Positions 1-8,254 of a stretch of 64,000 nt of DNA are shown here, one piece after another (the stretch's first letter is position 1; each line of letters begins with the position of its first letter). A program made the position numbers and the translations under genes. This DNA is from Sphingobium scionense (lineage in GTDB: Bacteria > Pseudomonadota > Alphaproteobacteria > Sphingomonadales > Sphingomonadaceae): NCBI RefSeq assembly GCF_014197035.1, contig NZ_JACIEU010000011.1, positions 124,001-188,000 of the forward strand, given 5' to 3'. The notes below the pieces were generated by a model. It was not told the origin of the DNA, ran no database searches, and saw nothing but the letters and a program-made list of their open reading frames with translations.

Positions 1-1
1 C

Positions 2-1066
2 GCACTCGACGAGCAGATCGCCGCGATCGAGGCATTGAAGCCCAAGACCGTCGCAGGCGACGGCGTGTGGCGGACCCCGCGCGGCGATGAAATCTACGCC
101 GCCGCCTTGAAGCAGGCGACCACCACTGACCTTAGCGCCGACCAGATTCACGCCATGGGACTGGAGCAGGTTGCCGACATCAGCGCCAAGCTGGACGTGA
201 TCCTGAACGATGCCGGCTTCACCAAGGGCAGCGTCGGCGAAAAGCTCGCCGCGCTCAATGTCGACCCGGCCCAGCTCTATGCCGACAGCCCGGACGGCCG
301 CGCCGCCCTGCTCGCCCAGCTCAACCGCGATCTCGACGCGATGAAGGCGAAGCTGCCCCAGGCGTTCACGACGATCCCCAACACGCCGCTCGAAATCCGC
401 GCCGTGCCGGTCGAGATCCAGGACGGCGCCTCCAACGGCTATTATAACCGCGCCGCGCTCGACGGTTCGCGCCCGGCCATCTACTTCATCAATCTGAAGG
501 ATGTCGGCGACTGGCCGAAATATGGCCTGCCCGCGCTCACCTATCATGAAGGCGTGCCGGGTCATCACCTCCAGATCTCGACCGCACAGACCGCCGGCGA
601 CGTTCCCATGCTGCGCAAGATCGCCTTCATGAGCGCCTATAGCGAAGGCTGGGCGCTCTATGCCGAGCAACTGGCCGACGAACTGGGCGGCTATGCGACG
701 CCGATCGACCGCGCCGGCTATCTCCAGTCCTTCCTGTTCCGCGCCGCCCGCCTGGTGGTCGACACCGGCATCCACTCCAAGCAATGGAGCGTCAAGCAGG
801 CGACCGATTACATGGTCGAGAAGACCGGCTTCGCTCGCCCCCGCTGCCAACGCGAAGTCGAGCGCTATTGCACCCAGCCGGGCCAGGCGACCAGCTACAA
901 GGTCGGCCATGGCAGCTGGACCAAGGCGCGCGAAAAGGCGCAGGCGCTGCTGGGTGACAAGTTCGATATCAAGCAGTTCCACGCGGTTCTTGAGGAAGGC
1001 GCGATGCCGCTGTCGATCCTGGAAAAGCGGATCGAGGATCGCGCCCGGGCGCTCATTCAGGCCTGA
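2..1066 (+). CDS. DUF885 family metallopeptidase-like protein (5' end missing)
   Basis: Open at the left edge: the reading frame continues upstream of the TTG at 35, reading A-L-D-E-Q-I-A-A from base 2, so this is the C-terminal part (about 355 residues) of a longer protein; DUF885 members are commonly around 600 residues. The zinc-site signature HEGVPGHH is encoded at about 547-570, and a second acidic segment (SEGWALYAEQ) follows at about 640, the arrangement expected of gluzincin-like DUF885 proteins. These are usually exported peptidases of unknown substrate in sphingomonads; the signal peptide would lie outside the window. A strong hairpin follows the stop, and a CocE-type hydrolase follows on the same strand. 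Family call is firm; enzymatic activity is inferred. Confidence 0.85.
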   Translation, partial: ALDEQIAAIEALKPKTVAGDGVWRTPRGDEIYAAALKQATTTDLSADQIHAMGLEQVADISAKLDVILNDAGFTKGSVGEKLAALNVDPAQLYADSPDGRAALLAQLNRDLDAMKAKLPQAFTTIPNTPLEIRAVPVEIQDGASNGYYNRAALDGSRPAIYFINLKDVGDWPKYGLPALTYHEGVPGHHLQISTAQTAGDVPMLRKIAFMSAYSEGWALYAEQLADELGGYATPIDRAGYLQSFLFRAARLVVDTGIHSKQWSVKQATDYMVEKTGFARPRCQREVERYCTQPGQATSYKVGHGSWTKAREKAQALLGDKFDIKQFHAVLEEGAMPLSILEKRIEDRARALIQA

Positions 1067-1077
1067 TAAAAGACAAG

Positions 1078-1108
1078 CGGGTCCGGCCTTCCCTCAAGGC
1101 CGGACCCG
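1078..1108 (+). terminator. Perfect 13-bp hairpin after the DUF885 gene
   Basis: Arms 1078-1090 and 1096-1108 are perfect reverse complements (GC-rich) around a 5-base loop, 12 bases after the DUF885 stop codon. Only two T residues follow, so it is a plausible but not classical intrinsic terminator separating the peptidase from the hydrolase gene. Confidence 0.55.
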
Positions 1109-1142
1109 TTGCATGATCGCAAAAGAACAAAGGGGTATCGCC

Positions 1143-3032
1143 ATGCTTCGTGCCGCACAGATTTCCGCTGCCGCCCTGATGATCGCTGCGCTCGCCGCGC
1201 CGATCGCCGCGCAGACCGATCCGATGACCCCGGACAAGGTCGATGTCTATGATCCGGCGCGGCCGCAGGCGGACTATGTGCGCAAGGAAGTGATGATCCC
1301 GATGCGCGACGGGGTGAAGCTGTTCACCGTCATCGTCATGCGCAAGGGCACCAGCCATGGCCCGATCCTGCTGACCCGCACCCCCTATGATGCGGGCAAG
1401 GCGACCAGCCGCAACCGCAGCCAGAAGATCGAGGAAATCCTGCCGGTCATGGACGCGGATTTCGTCAATGACGGCTATATCCGCGTCTATCAGGACGTGC
1501 GCGGCCTGAAGGGGTCGGAGGGCGACTATGTCATGACCCGCCCGCTGCGTGGCCCGCTCAACAAGACCGACGTCGACAACAGCACCGACGCCTATGACAC
1601 GATCGACTGGCTGGTGAAGAATGTGCCGGAAACCAACGGCAAGGTCGCGATCACCGGCTCCTCCTATCCCGGCTTCACCTCGCTGATGGCGCTGATCGAT
1701 CCGCACCCTGCATTGAAGGCCGCCGTGCCGCAGAGCCCGATGGTCGACGGCTGGATGGGCGACGACTGGTTCCACAATGGCGCCTTCCGCAATTTCGGCT
1801 TCGGCTACAGCCTGTCGCAGACCGCCAAGAAGGGCGGCGGCGCGATCCCGATGGGCAATGGCGACGAATATACGACGATGCTGAACGCCGGATCGGCCGG
1901 CGACTTCGCCCGCGCCTATGGTCTCGACGCCTTCCCCTCGGTCCGCAAGCTGCTCGAACACCCCGCCTATGACCCCTATTGGCAGGAACAGGCGGTCGAC
2001 AAGCTGCTGGCCAGGCGCACGCTGACCGTGCCGACCATGCTGGTCGTGGGCCAGTGGGACCAGGAGGACAGCTATGGCGCGCCAGCGGTCTACAAGGCGC
2101 TGGAACCGCAGGACAAGAAGAACGACATGGTCAGCCTGGTGATCGGTCCCTGGCGCCATAGCGGCGTCAATTATGAGGGCCGGAGCCTGGGCGACCTCCA
2201 GTTCGAGGGGGATACCGGCCGCCAGTTCCGCGTCGGCACGATGAAGCCCTTCCTCGACCATTATCTCAAGGACAATCCGCCGGCCGGCTACACCATGCCC
2301 GGCTCGCTCACCTATGCGACTGGCATCGACAAGTGGGAAACCCGCGCCAAATGGCCCGGCGGCACACCGACCCCGCTCTATCTCGGCGCCAGTTACAGCC
2401 TGTCCTGGGCCAAGCCGGCAGCCGCCGGCAGCGATTCCTATGTGTCCGATCCGGCCAAGCCGGTCCCCTATCTGCCCCGGCCGATCCATCAGGACCAGAA
2501 TGAGGCCTGGCGCACCTGGCTGGTGAAGGACCAGCGTTTCGTCGATGGCCGCCCCGATGTGCTGACCTATGTGACGCCGGTGCTGGACAAGGACGTCCAT
2601 ATCGCCGGCCAGCCGATGGTCGACCTGTTCGCCGCCACCAGTGGCACCGACAGCGACTGGGTGGTGAAGCTGATCGACGTCTATCCGGAGGAAAATACCG
2701 CCAATCCGGTGATGGCCGGCTATGAACTGCCGATCGGCATCGATATCTTCCGGGGTCGCTATGCCCATGGCTTCGACAAGCCGCAGGCGCTGACGCCGGG
2801 CAAGGCGGAAAATTACAAGTTTGGCCTTCCGAACGTAAACCATGTGTTCAAGCCGGGCCACCGCATCATGGTGCAGATCCAGTCCAGCCTGTTCCCGGTC
2901 TATGACCGCAACCCGCAGACCTATGTGCCCTCGATCTTCGATGCGAAGCCGGGCGACTACAAGCCGGCGACCCAGAGCGTGCAATATGGCGCGGCGGGCG
3001 CCAGCGCGATATGGTTGCCGATCGTCAAATAA
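1143..3032 (+). CDS. CocE/NonD family hydrolase (X-Pro dipeptidyl-peptidase S15 fold), exported
   Basis: 629 residues. An alpha/beta hydrolase of the CocE/NonD (peptidase S15) family; relatives cleave acyl esters or amides such as cocaine, glutaryl-7-ACA or N-terminal X-Pro. The nucleophile motif GSSYPGF puts the catalytic serine at Ser174; an Asp in GQWDQEDSYG and a His in GPWRHSG complete a probable triad, and the C-terminal third fits the jelly-roll PepX_C domain. The start at 1143 is chosen because it follows an AAGGGG ribosome site and begins a clean signal peptide (hydrophobic to about residue 23, A-I-A-A-Q cleavage). An upstream in-frame ATG at 1113 would bury the signal. Substrate cannot be told from sequence. 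Hairpin 1078-1108 lies just upstream. Confidence 0.9.
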   Translation: MLRAAQISAAALMIAALAAPIAAQTDPMTPDKVDVYDPARPQADYVRKEVMIPMRDGVKLFTVIVMRKGTSHGPILLTRTPYDAGKATSRNRSQKIEEILPVMDADFVNDGYIRVYQDVRGLKGSEGDYVMTRPLRGPLNKTDVDNSTDAYDTIDWLVKNVPETNGKVAITGSSYPGFTSLMALIDPHPALKAAVPQSPMVDGWMGDDWFHNGAFRNFGFGYSLSQTAKKGGGAIPMGNGDEYTTMLNAGSAGDFARAYGLDAFPSVRKLLEHPAYDPYWQEQAVDKLLARRTLTVPTMLVVGQWDQEDSYGAPAVYKALEPQDKKNDMVSLVIGPWRHSGVNYEGRSLGDLQFEGDTGRQFRVGTMKPFLDHYLKDNPPAGYTMPGSLTYATGIDKWETRAKWPGGTPTPLYLGASYSLSWAKPAAAGSDSYVSDPAKPVPYLPRPIHQDQNEAWRTWLVKDQRFVDGRPDVLTYVTPVLDKDVHIAGQPMVDLFAATSGTDSDWVVKLIDVYPEENTANPVMAGYELPIGIDIFRGRYAHGFDKPQALTPGKAENYKFGLPNVNHVFKPGHRIMVQIQSSLFPVYDRNPQTYVPSIFDAKPGDYKPATQSVQYGAAGASAIWLPIVK

Positions 3033-3071
3033 GCGGATGGCAATGCGCCGCCGCGATCAAGGGAGGGCATG

Positions 3072-3467
3072 ATGGCAGTTGAACTGAAGATCCTAGCCTG
3101 GGCCTGCGTCCTGCTGCTGGTCCATATCTTTGCGGCGGCGCACCTCAAGACCAAGCAATATGGCCTGAAATGGAATACCGGAGCGCGGGATGAAAACCTG
3201 CCCCCGCTCGATCCCGTCGGCGGGCGGCTAGTCCGTGCCCAGGCTAATTTCCTGGAAACCTTCCCGATCGCGATCATCGTTCTGTTCGGCGTGGTCGTGG
3301 CGGACCGCACCAGCGAATGGACCGCGATCGGCGGCTGGCTATGGCTGGTCTCGCGCGCGCTCTATCTGCCGCTCTATGGCCTGGGCGTGCCGGTGGTCCG
3401 CTCGCTCGCCTATCTCGCCAGCATGATAGGCCTGTGCATCATCTTCAAGGCATTCGTCGCCGGTTGA
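3072..3467 (+). CDS. MAPEG family membrane protein
   Basis: 131 residues with about four hydrophobic helices (approx. residues 5-25, 58-78, 83-103, 108-130), matching the small MAPEG fold (membrane-associated proteins in eicosanoid and glutathione metabolism). Bacterial members are thought to be glutathione-dependent detoxification or peroxidase-like proteins; no specific activity can be assigned. Two ATG codons are adjacent (3069, 3072); the second sits at the better distance from the GGGAGG ribosome site at 3061-3066, so it is used here. It lies 39 bases after the CocE-type gene and is convergent with dnaB, with a hairpin between. Confidence 0.8.
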   Translation: MAVELKILAWACVLLLVHIFAAAHLKTKQYGLKWNTGARDENLPPLDPVGGRLVRAQANFLETFPIAIIVLFGVVVADRTSEWTAIGGWLWLVSRALYLPLYGLGVPVVRSLAYLASMIGLCIIFKAFVAG

Positions 3468-3472
3468 CCGGG

Positions 3473-3498
3473 GTGGCGGCGGAGGCACCCGCCGCCAC
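3473..3498. terminator. Hairpin between convergent MAPEG gene and dnaB
   Basis: Nine-bp perfect stem (3473-3481 with 3490-3498), GC-only except one A-T pair, filling most of the 37-base gap between two convergent stop codons. No T-tract on either strand, so termination function is a guess from position. Confidence 0.4.
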
Positions 3499-3504
3499 GC
3501 CTGA

Positions 3505-4989
3505 CTATTCCAGGTCTTCCAGATAGGACGTGCCCTCGGCCAGATCCGAAAAGCGGGTGATCTTGGCGTCGAACTTCATGCGGATACGCCCGGTCGAACC
3601 GTGACGCTGTTTGGCGACGATCACTTCGGCGAGGCCGTAGATGCGCTCCATCTCCTGCACCCATTCCTGATGCTCGGGGCCTTCCTTGTTGCCCGGCTCC
3701 TTGGCGGCAACATAATAATCCTCGCGGAACACGAACCAGACCATGTCCGCGTCCTGCTCGATCGAGCCCGATTCGCGAAGGTCGGACAGCTGCGGGCGCT
3801 TGTCCTCGCGCTGTTCGACCGCACGGCTAAGCTGCGACAGCGCCAGCACCGGACAATTAAGTTCCTTCGCCAGGGTCTTCAAACCACGGGAAATTTCCGA
3901 AATTTCGTTGACGCGATTGTCGCCCTTGCCGGTGCCCTGCAGCAGTTGGAGATAGTCGACCACGATGAAGCCGACATCATGGCGGCGCTTGAGGCGACGG
4001 GCACGGGTGCGCAGCGCCGCGATCGTCAGGCCCGGCGTATCGTCGATGAACAGCGGCAGTTCCTGCAGGTCGCGCGCGGCGCGCGACAGGTTCTGGAAGT
4101 CCGCCCGGCTGATCTTGCCCATGCGCAACGCTTCGCCGCTGATGCCCGACTGTTCGGCCAGAACGCGGGTAGCGAGCTGATCGGCCGACATTTCGAGGCT
4201 GAAGAAGGCGGTCTTGGCGCCCATATTCTTTTCCGGCGGAATGCCGTCGCTATTGTCCCGCAGCCAGCGCGACGCCGCATTATAGGCGATATTGGTCGCC
4301 AGCGACGTCTTGCCCATGCCCGGACGCCCGGCCAGGATCATCAAGTCGGAATTGTGCAGACCACCGATCTTCTCGTTGAGGCTGTTGATGCCGGTGGTGA
4401 TACCCGACACATGGCCGCCGCTGTTGAGCGCGCGTTCGGCCACCTGCACCGCCGCCGTCGAGGCGGACAGGAAGCTCTTGACCGACCCGGTCTCCCCCTC
4501 GCCTTCGGACACTTTGTAGAGCGAGACTTCGGCCTGCTCGATCTGCTCGCGCGGATTGACATCCTCGCTGGTGTCCATCGCATTTTCAACCAGTTCACGG
4601 CCGACATTCACCAGCTGCCTGAGCAGGGCAAGGTCATAGATCTGCGCCGCGAAGTCGCGTGCGCCCAGCAGCGCCGCACCATTGCCGGTCAGCTGCGCCA
4701 GATAGGCCGCGCCGCCCAGCTCCTTGAGCGCCGGATCCTGTTCCAGCATCGGCTTGAGCGTCACTGGATTGGCGATCATGTCGCGCTCGACCAGGCGCAT
4801 CACCGCATCATAGATACGGCCATGCAGCGGCTCGAAGAAATGCTCCGCTTTCAGCTTGATCTGCACATCCTCCGCAATCCGGTTGTCGATCATCAGCGCG
4901 CCCAGCAGGGCGGCCTCCGCTTCGACATTGCGGGGGAGTTCCAGCCCGCCCTCTTCGGGGGCTGCATTGAGTTTCACCAGTTCGACCAT
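3505..4989 (-). CDS. dnaB: Replicative DNA helicase DnaB
   Basis: 494 residues, normal for DnaB. An N-terminal DnaB domain (about residues 20-120, N-E-A-E-A-A-L-L-G-A-L) packs in the hexamer and binds primase; a linker leads to the RecA-like C-terminal ATPase. Walker A reads AGRPGMGKTS and Walker B FIVVDYLQLL, followed by the DnaB signature around LSQLSRAVEQR and R-E-S-G-S-I-E-Q-D-A-D. The C-terminus carries IVAKQRHGSTG, the usual end of the motor domain. It unwinds the template at the replication fork as a ring on the lagging strand. ATG at 4989. Divergent from the UPF0262 gene across 125 bases. No intein or insertion is visible. Confidence 0.97.
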   Translation of the reverse strand: MVELVKLNAAPEEGGLELPRNVEAEAALLGALMIDNRIAEDVQIKLKAEHFFEPLHGRIYDAVMRLVERDMIANPVTLKPMLEQDPALKELGGAAYLAQLTGNGAALLGARDFAAQIYDLALLRQLVNVGRELVENAMDTSEDVNPREQIEQAEVSLYKVSEGEGETGSVKSFLSASTAAVQVAERALNSGGHVSGITTGINSLNEKIGGLHNSDLMILAGRPGMGKTSLATNIAYNAASRWLRDNSDGIPPEKNMGAKTAFFSLEMSADQLATRVLAEQSGISGEALRMGKISRADFQNLSRAARDLQELPLFIDDTPGLTIAALRTRARRLKRRHDVGFIVVDYLQLLQGTGKGDNRVNEISEISRGLKTLAKELNCPVLALSQLSRAVEQREDKRPQLSDLRESGSIEQDADMVWFVFREDYYVAAKEPGNKEGPEHQEWVQEMERIYGLAEVIVAKQRHGSTGRIRMKFDAKITRFSDLAEGTSYLEDLE

Positions 4990-5114
4990 GGCGCCCTCAT
5001 CGCGCCACCACGCGGGTCGCGCAAGGGCGAAGGTTGAAACGACCGCACATCGCGCTCGTCCACAAGTCGCGCTTGCTTTTCGTGGCCCGTCGCCGCACTG
5101 ACAGCAGACCCGCC

Positions 5115-5597
5115 ATGGCCGACCCGCGCATCATAGACATCAAGCTCGACGAGCGCACGATCCTGTGGCGCAACGCGGATGTCGAGCAGGAACGGCGCAT
5201 CGCCATTTTCGACCTGCTGGAGGACAATCATTTCGCGCCGCAACGCGCCCATGCCGACGGCTATGCCGGACCCTATAAAGTGGTGCTGCGGGTCGAGGAA
5301 GGGCGCCTGGTCATCGAGATCAACCGTGCGGATGACAGCCCGCTGGAGGCGATCATCCTGGGCCTGGGCCGTTTTCGCCGGCCGATCCGCGAATATTTCG
5401 CCATCTGCGACAGCTATTATCAGGCGATCAGCAATGCCTCGCCAGCGCAGATCGAAACCGTCGACATGGCACGGCGAGGCATTCACAACGACGCGGCCGA
5501 GATGTTGAAGGAGCGGCTGGAGGGGAAGATTGCGGTCGATTTCGATACCGCGCGCCGCCTGTTCACACTCATCTGCGTATTGCATATCAAGGGGTAA
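5115..5597 (+). CDS. UPF0262 family protein
   Basis: 160 residues, the usual length for UPF0262, a family essentially restricted to alphaproteobacteria and of unknown function. Recognised by the opening IIDIKLDERTI, the central E-I-N-R-A-D-D and the closing L-F-T-L-I-C-V-L-H-I-K-G. Cytosolic; no signal or membrane segment. The ATG at 5115 gives the canonical family N-terminus; the frame is open upstream to 5034 but that extension is unlike the family. A 13-base gap separates it from the GH25-like gene, so the genes from here to dcd are probably co-transcribed. Confidence 0.9.
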   Translation: MADPRIIDIKLDERTILWRNADVEQERRIAIFDLLEDNHFAPQRAHADGYAGPYKVVLRVEEGRLVIEINRADDSPLEAIILGLGRFRRPIREYFAICDSYYQAISNASPAQIETVDMARRGIHNDAAEMLKERLEGKIAVDFDTARRLFTLICVLHIKG

Positions 5598-5610
5598 CAT
5601 CATCGGGCGT

Positions 5611-6294
5611 TTGACTTTGGGGGGCTTGCTGGTCCGCTTGGGGGCGGTTCTGGCAATCATCATGGTGCTGGGTTCGGCACTATGGATCTATGCACGCGGA
5701 TGGGCACCAAACCGCGACGAATATCCGACCCAGGGCGTGTCGGTGACATCCGACACTGGCCTGGTCGAATGGGGCACGCTTGCGGCCCAGGGGGCGGATT
5801 TCGCCTATATTCGCGCGGCCCGGGGCGCCAGCATGCGCGACCCCCTGTTCGCCGCCAACTGGCGCGGCGCGCGCGGCGCGGGCATGCGCTATGGTGCCGC
5901 GCTGGACTATAGCCTGTGCGCCAAGGCGGTCGACCAGGCCACCCAGTTCATGACCACCGTGCCGCGCGACAATGCCGCCTTGCCCCCGGTCATCCGGCTG
6001 GGGTTCGATCCCTCCTGTGCCACGCGCCCCGGCCGCGACCAGGTGCTGTCGGAACTCAACACGCTGGTCAATCTGGTCGAAAGCCATGCCGGCAAGCCCG
6101 CGCTGCTCAACATCAGCCCCGATTTCGACGCGACATATGACATCGCGAGCGGCATCAACCGGACATTGTGGGTCGATGGCAATTTCTTCGCGCCCGATTA
6201 TGCCAAACGGCCATGGGTGATGTGGACAGCCAGCGACATGCGGCATATCGACGGCGTCGACGGACCGATCAGATGGGATGTGGTGGCACCATGA
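5611..6294 (+). CDS. GH25-like (lysozyme-family) membrane-anchored protein, catalytic residues apparently lost
   Basis: 227 residues. An N-terminal membrane anchor or uncleaved signal (about residues 5-25) precedes a domain with the layout of glycoside hydrolase family 25 muramidases: GVSVTSDTG in place of the first strand, F-A-Y-I-R-A-A-R-G, D-P-L-F-A-A-N-W, and a C-terminal W-V-M-W-T-A-S-D-M. In active GH25 enzymes the first strand carries an Asp (G-x-D-x-S) and the mid-domain carries D-x-E after P-P-V; here these read GVSVT and PPVIRLGF, so the acidic residues are missing. No ATG fits the N-terminus; TTG 5611 is chosen because it includes the whole anchor, with ATG 5662 as the alternative. 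It overlaps cdd by 4 bases. Confidence 0.7.
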   Translation: MTLGGLLVRLGAVLAIIMVLGSALWIYARGWAPNRDEYPTQGVSVTSDTGLVEWGTLAAQGADFAYIRAARGASMRDPLFAANWRGARGAGMRYGAALDYSLCAKAVDQATQFMTTVPRDNAALPPVIRLGFDPSCATRPGRDQVLSELNTLVNLVESHAGKPALLNISPDFDATYDIASGINRTLWVDGNFFAPDYAKRPWVMWTASDMRHIDGVDGPIRWDVVAP

Positions 6295-6764
6295 GTGCAG
6301 AAGACAAGAATATCGCCGCGCTGGTCGCGGCAGCACGCGGCGCCATGGCCCATGCCCATGCGCCCTATAGCCGCTTTGCCGTGGGCGCCGCCGTGCGCCT
6401 GACCGATGGCAGCATCGTCACCGGCAGCAACTTCGAAAATGCCAGCTACGGCCTGTCGCTCTGCGCCGAAACGGTCGCACTGGCCACCGTCAATGCCCAG
6501 GGACGCCTGACCGATGTCGCGGAGATCGCCGTCGTCGGCGGCGGCATGGCGGCGGACGGCAGCGTCGGCGGCGAGGCAATCGTCAGCCCCTGCGGCCGGT
6601 GCCGCCAGGTCATCAACGAGGCCGAACAGATGGCCGGCCGCACCCTCGCCATCTATTGCATCGCGCCCGAAGGCGACGGCCTGGTCCAGCATAGCGTTGC
6701 CGGCCTTTTGCCCCACGCCTTCGGCCCGGCCGACCTTGGCATCACTCCTACTCAGAAGAGCTGA
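6291..6764 (+). CDS. cdd: Cytidine deaminase
   Basis: 157 residues; a Zn-dependent hydrolytic deaminase converting cytidine and deoxycytidine to (deoxy)uridine in pyrimidine salvage. The catalytic pair is clear: CAETVAL supplies a zinc Cys and the proton-shuttling Glu, and PCGRCRQV supplies the two other zinc cysteines; [11 protein letters not shown] and the N-F-E-N-A-S-Y substrate loop are also intact. Length suggests the tetrameric Bacillus-type enzyme. Its ATG overlaps the stop of the GH25-like gene (ATGA) and dcd follows after 7 bases, making a two-gene pyrimidine deamination unit. Confidence 0.93.
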   Translation: MSAEDKNIAALVAAARGAMAHAHAPYSRFAVGAAVRLTDGSIVTGSNFENASYGLSLCAETVALATVNAQGRLTDVAEIAVVGGGMAADGSVGGEAIVSPCGRCRQVINEAEQMAGRTLAIYCIAPEGDGLVQHSVAGLLPHAFGPADLGITPTQKS

Positions 6765-6771
6765 CAGACCC

Positions 6772-7326
6772 ATGTCCATCCTTTCCGACCGCTGGATCCG
6801 CGAACAGGCCCTGTCGACCCGCATGATTGAGCCGTTCGTCGAGAACCAGCGCCGCGACGGCTGCATCAGCTATGGCCTGTCCTCCTATGGCTATGACGCG
6901 CGCGTCGCCGACGAGTTCAAGATCTTCACCAATGTCGACAGCGCCGTGGTCGATCCCAAGGATTTTGCCGCCAACAGCTTCGTCGACCGCAAGACCGACG
7001 TCTGCATCATCCCGCCCAACAGCTTCGCCCTTGCCCGCACGGTCGAATATTTCCGCGTGCCGCGCGACGTGCTGGTGATCTGCCTCGGCAAGTCCACTTA
7101 CGCCCGCTGCGGCATCATCGTGAACGTGACGCCGCTGGAGCCGGGCTGGGAGGGCCATGTGACGCTGGAATTTTCCAATACCACGCCGCTGCCCGCCAAA
7201 ATCTACGCCAATGAAGGCGCCTGCCAGTTCCTGTTCCTGAAGGGCAACGAGCCTTGCGAGGTCAGCTATGCCGACCGGGCCGGAAAATATATGGGACAGC
7301 AGGGCGTGACATTGCCGCGCCTGTGA
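6772..7326 (+). CDS. dcd: dCTP deaminase
   Basis: 184 residues, the standard length of Dcd. The trimeric enzyme deaminates dCTP to dUTP, the main route to dTMP in many proteobacteria. Recognised by the N-terminal [21 protein letters not shown], and the central [11 protein letters not shown] and [10 protein letters not shown] segment containing the catalytic Glu. The longer open frame upstream overlaps cdd and is not coding; ATG 6772 matches the family start. Directly downstream of cdd, consistent with shared control of pyrimidine pools. Confidence 0.96.
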   Translation: MSILSDRWIREQALSTRMIEPFVENQRRDGCISYGLSSYGYDARVADEFKIFTNVDSAVVDPKDFAANSFVDRKTDVCIIPPNSFALARTVEYFRVPRDVLVICLGKSTYARCGIIVNVTPLEPGWEGHVTLEFSNTTPLPAKIYANEGACQFLFLKGNEPCEVSYADRAGKYMGQQGVTLPRL

Positions 7327-7371
7327 TGCTGTGGCAGCATCGCGGGCCATGAATCGCCCATGGTCCTCCCG

Positions 7372-8136
7372 ATGCTGAAATTCCTGCGCCGGTCCGATGG
7401 CGTGGACGGGACGCCCCCCAGCGTGGGGGATGACCGGCGCATCTATGCGATCGGCGACATTCATGGCCGGCTGGATTTGCTCGACCAGTTGCTCGGCATG
7501 CTGGTCGCCGACAATGCACTGCGCCCGACCAAGCAGCGCCGCCTTATCCTGCTAGGCGACCTCATCGATCGGGGGCCTCATTCCGCCCAGGTCATAGAGC
7601 GGGTCCGGGCGCTGCATGGATCGGGCGGCAATATCGGGCTGGTCAAAGGCAATCATGAAGAGATTTTCGTCATGGCCGCGCGCGGCGACCAGGGTGCGGT
7701 CGGCTTTTTCCGCCGCATCGGCGGCGTGGAAACGCTCGCCAGCTACGGCCTGCCCCCTTCGCTGAGCGCAGACATGGACGACCAGGCGATCGCCCACTGG
7801 ATGCTGAACCATATTCCGCGCGCGGATGTCGACTTCCTCGACAGCTTCGTCGATCATATGACGGTCGGCGACTATCTGTTTGTCCATGCCGGCATCCGTC
7901 CGAGGGTGGCCATCGCCGAGCAGCGACCGTCCGACCTGCGCTGGATACGCGGCGATTTCCTCAACCATGCCGGCCGGCACGACAAGATGGTCGTTCATGG
8001 CCACAGCATCACGCCCGAGGTCGAAAATCTCACAAACCGCATCGGCATCGACACCGGCGCTTATTATTCCGGGCGCCTGACCGCTATCGGCCTGGAGGGC
8101 GCGGATCGCTGGTTCCTGCAGACCGGCGAGAATTGA
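7372..8136 (+). CDS. PPP-type metallophosphoesterase (serine/threonine phosphatase-like)
   Basis: About 254 residues. All signature blocks of the calcineurin-like PPP superfamily are visible in order: GDIHG, GDLIDRG, GNHE, F-V-H-A-G and V-H-G-H, which bind the two metal ions. This is the small bacterial form (compare PrpA/ApaH-like enzymes) that may act on phosphoproteins, dinucleoside polyphosphates or RNA ends; sequence alone does not decide. Start uncertain: ATG 7360 and 7372 are both in frame without a strong ribosome site; 7372 (M-L-K-F-L-R-R) is preferred. It follows dcd by 45 bases and may be the last gene of that run. Confidence 0.88.
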   Translation: MLKFLRRSDGVDGTPPSVGDDRRIYAIGDIHGRLDLLDQLLGMLVADNALRPTKQRRLILLGDLIDRGPHSAQVIERVRALHGSGGNIGLVKGNHEEIFVMAARGDQGAVGFFRRIGGVETLASYGLPPSLSADMDDQAIAHWMLNHIPRADVDFLDSFVDHMTVGDYLFVHAGIRPRVAIAEQRPSDLRWIRGDFLNHAGRHDKMVVHGHSITPEVENLTNRIGIDTGAYYSGRLTAIGLEGADRWFLQTGEN

Positions 8137-8254
8137 TTCCGTTCGTCGAGACCGCCGTGGCCCCGCGCTTTTGTTGCCAGCCGATGGCGGATCATCCCTG
8201 ATATTTCGTTCCCATGACAAACGGCAGAAAGCGCCGATCAGCAGGGGACATATC

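Noticed and set aside
1053..2984. Long minus-strand open frame (643 codons) opposite the CocE-type hydrolase
   Set aside because: Exact antisense shadow of a gene with clear motifs; its product is a repetitive R/H/G/A-rich sequence without domains.
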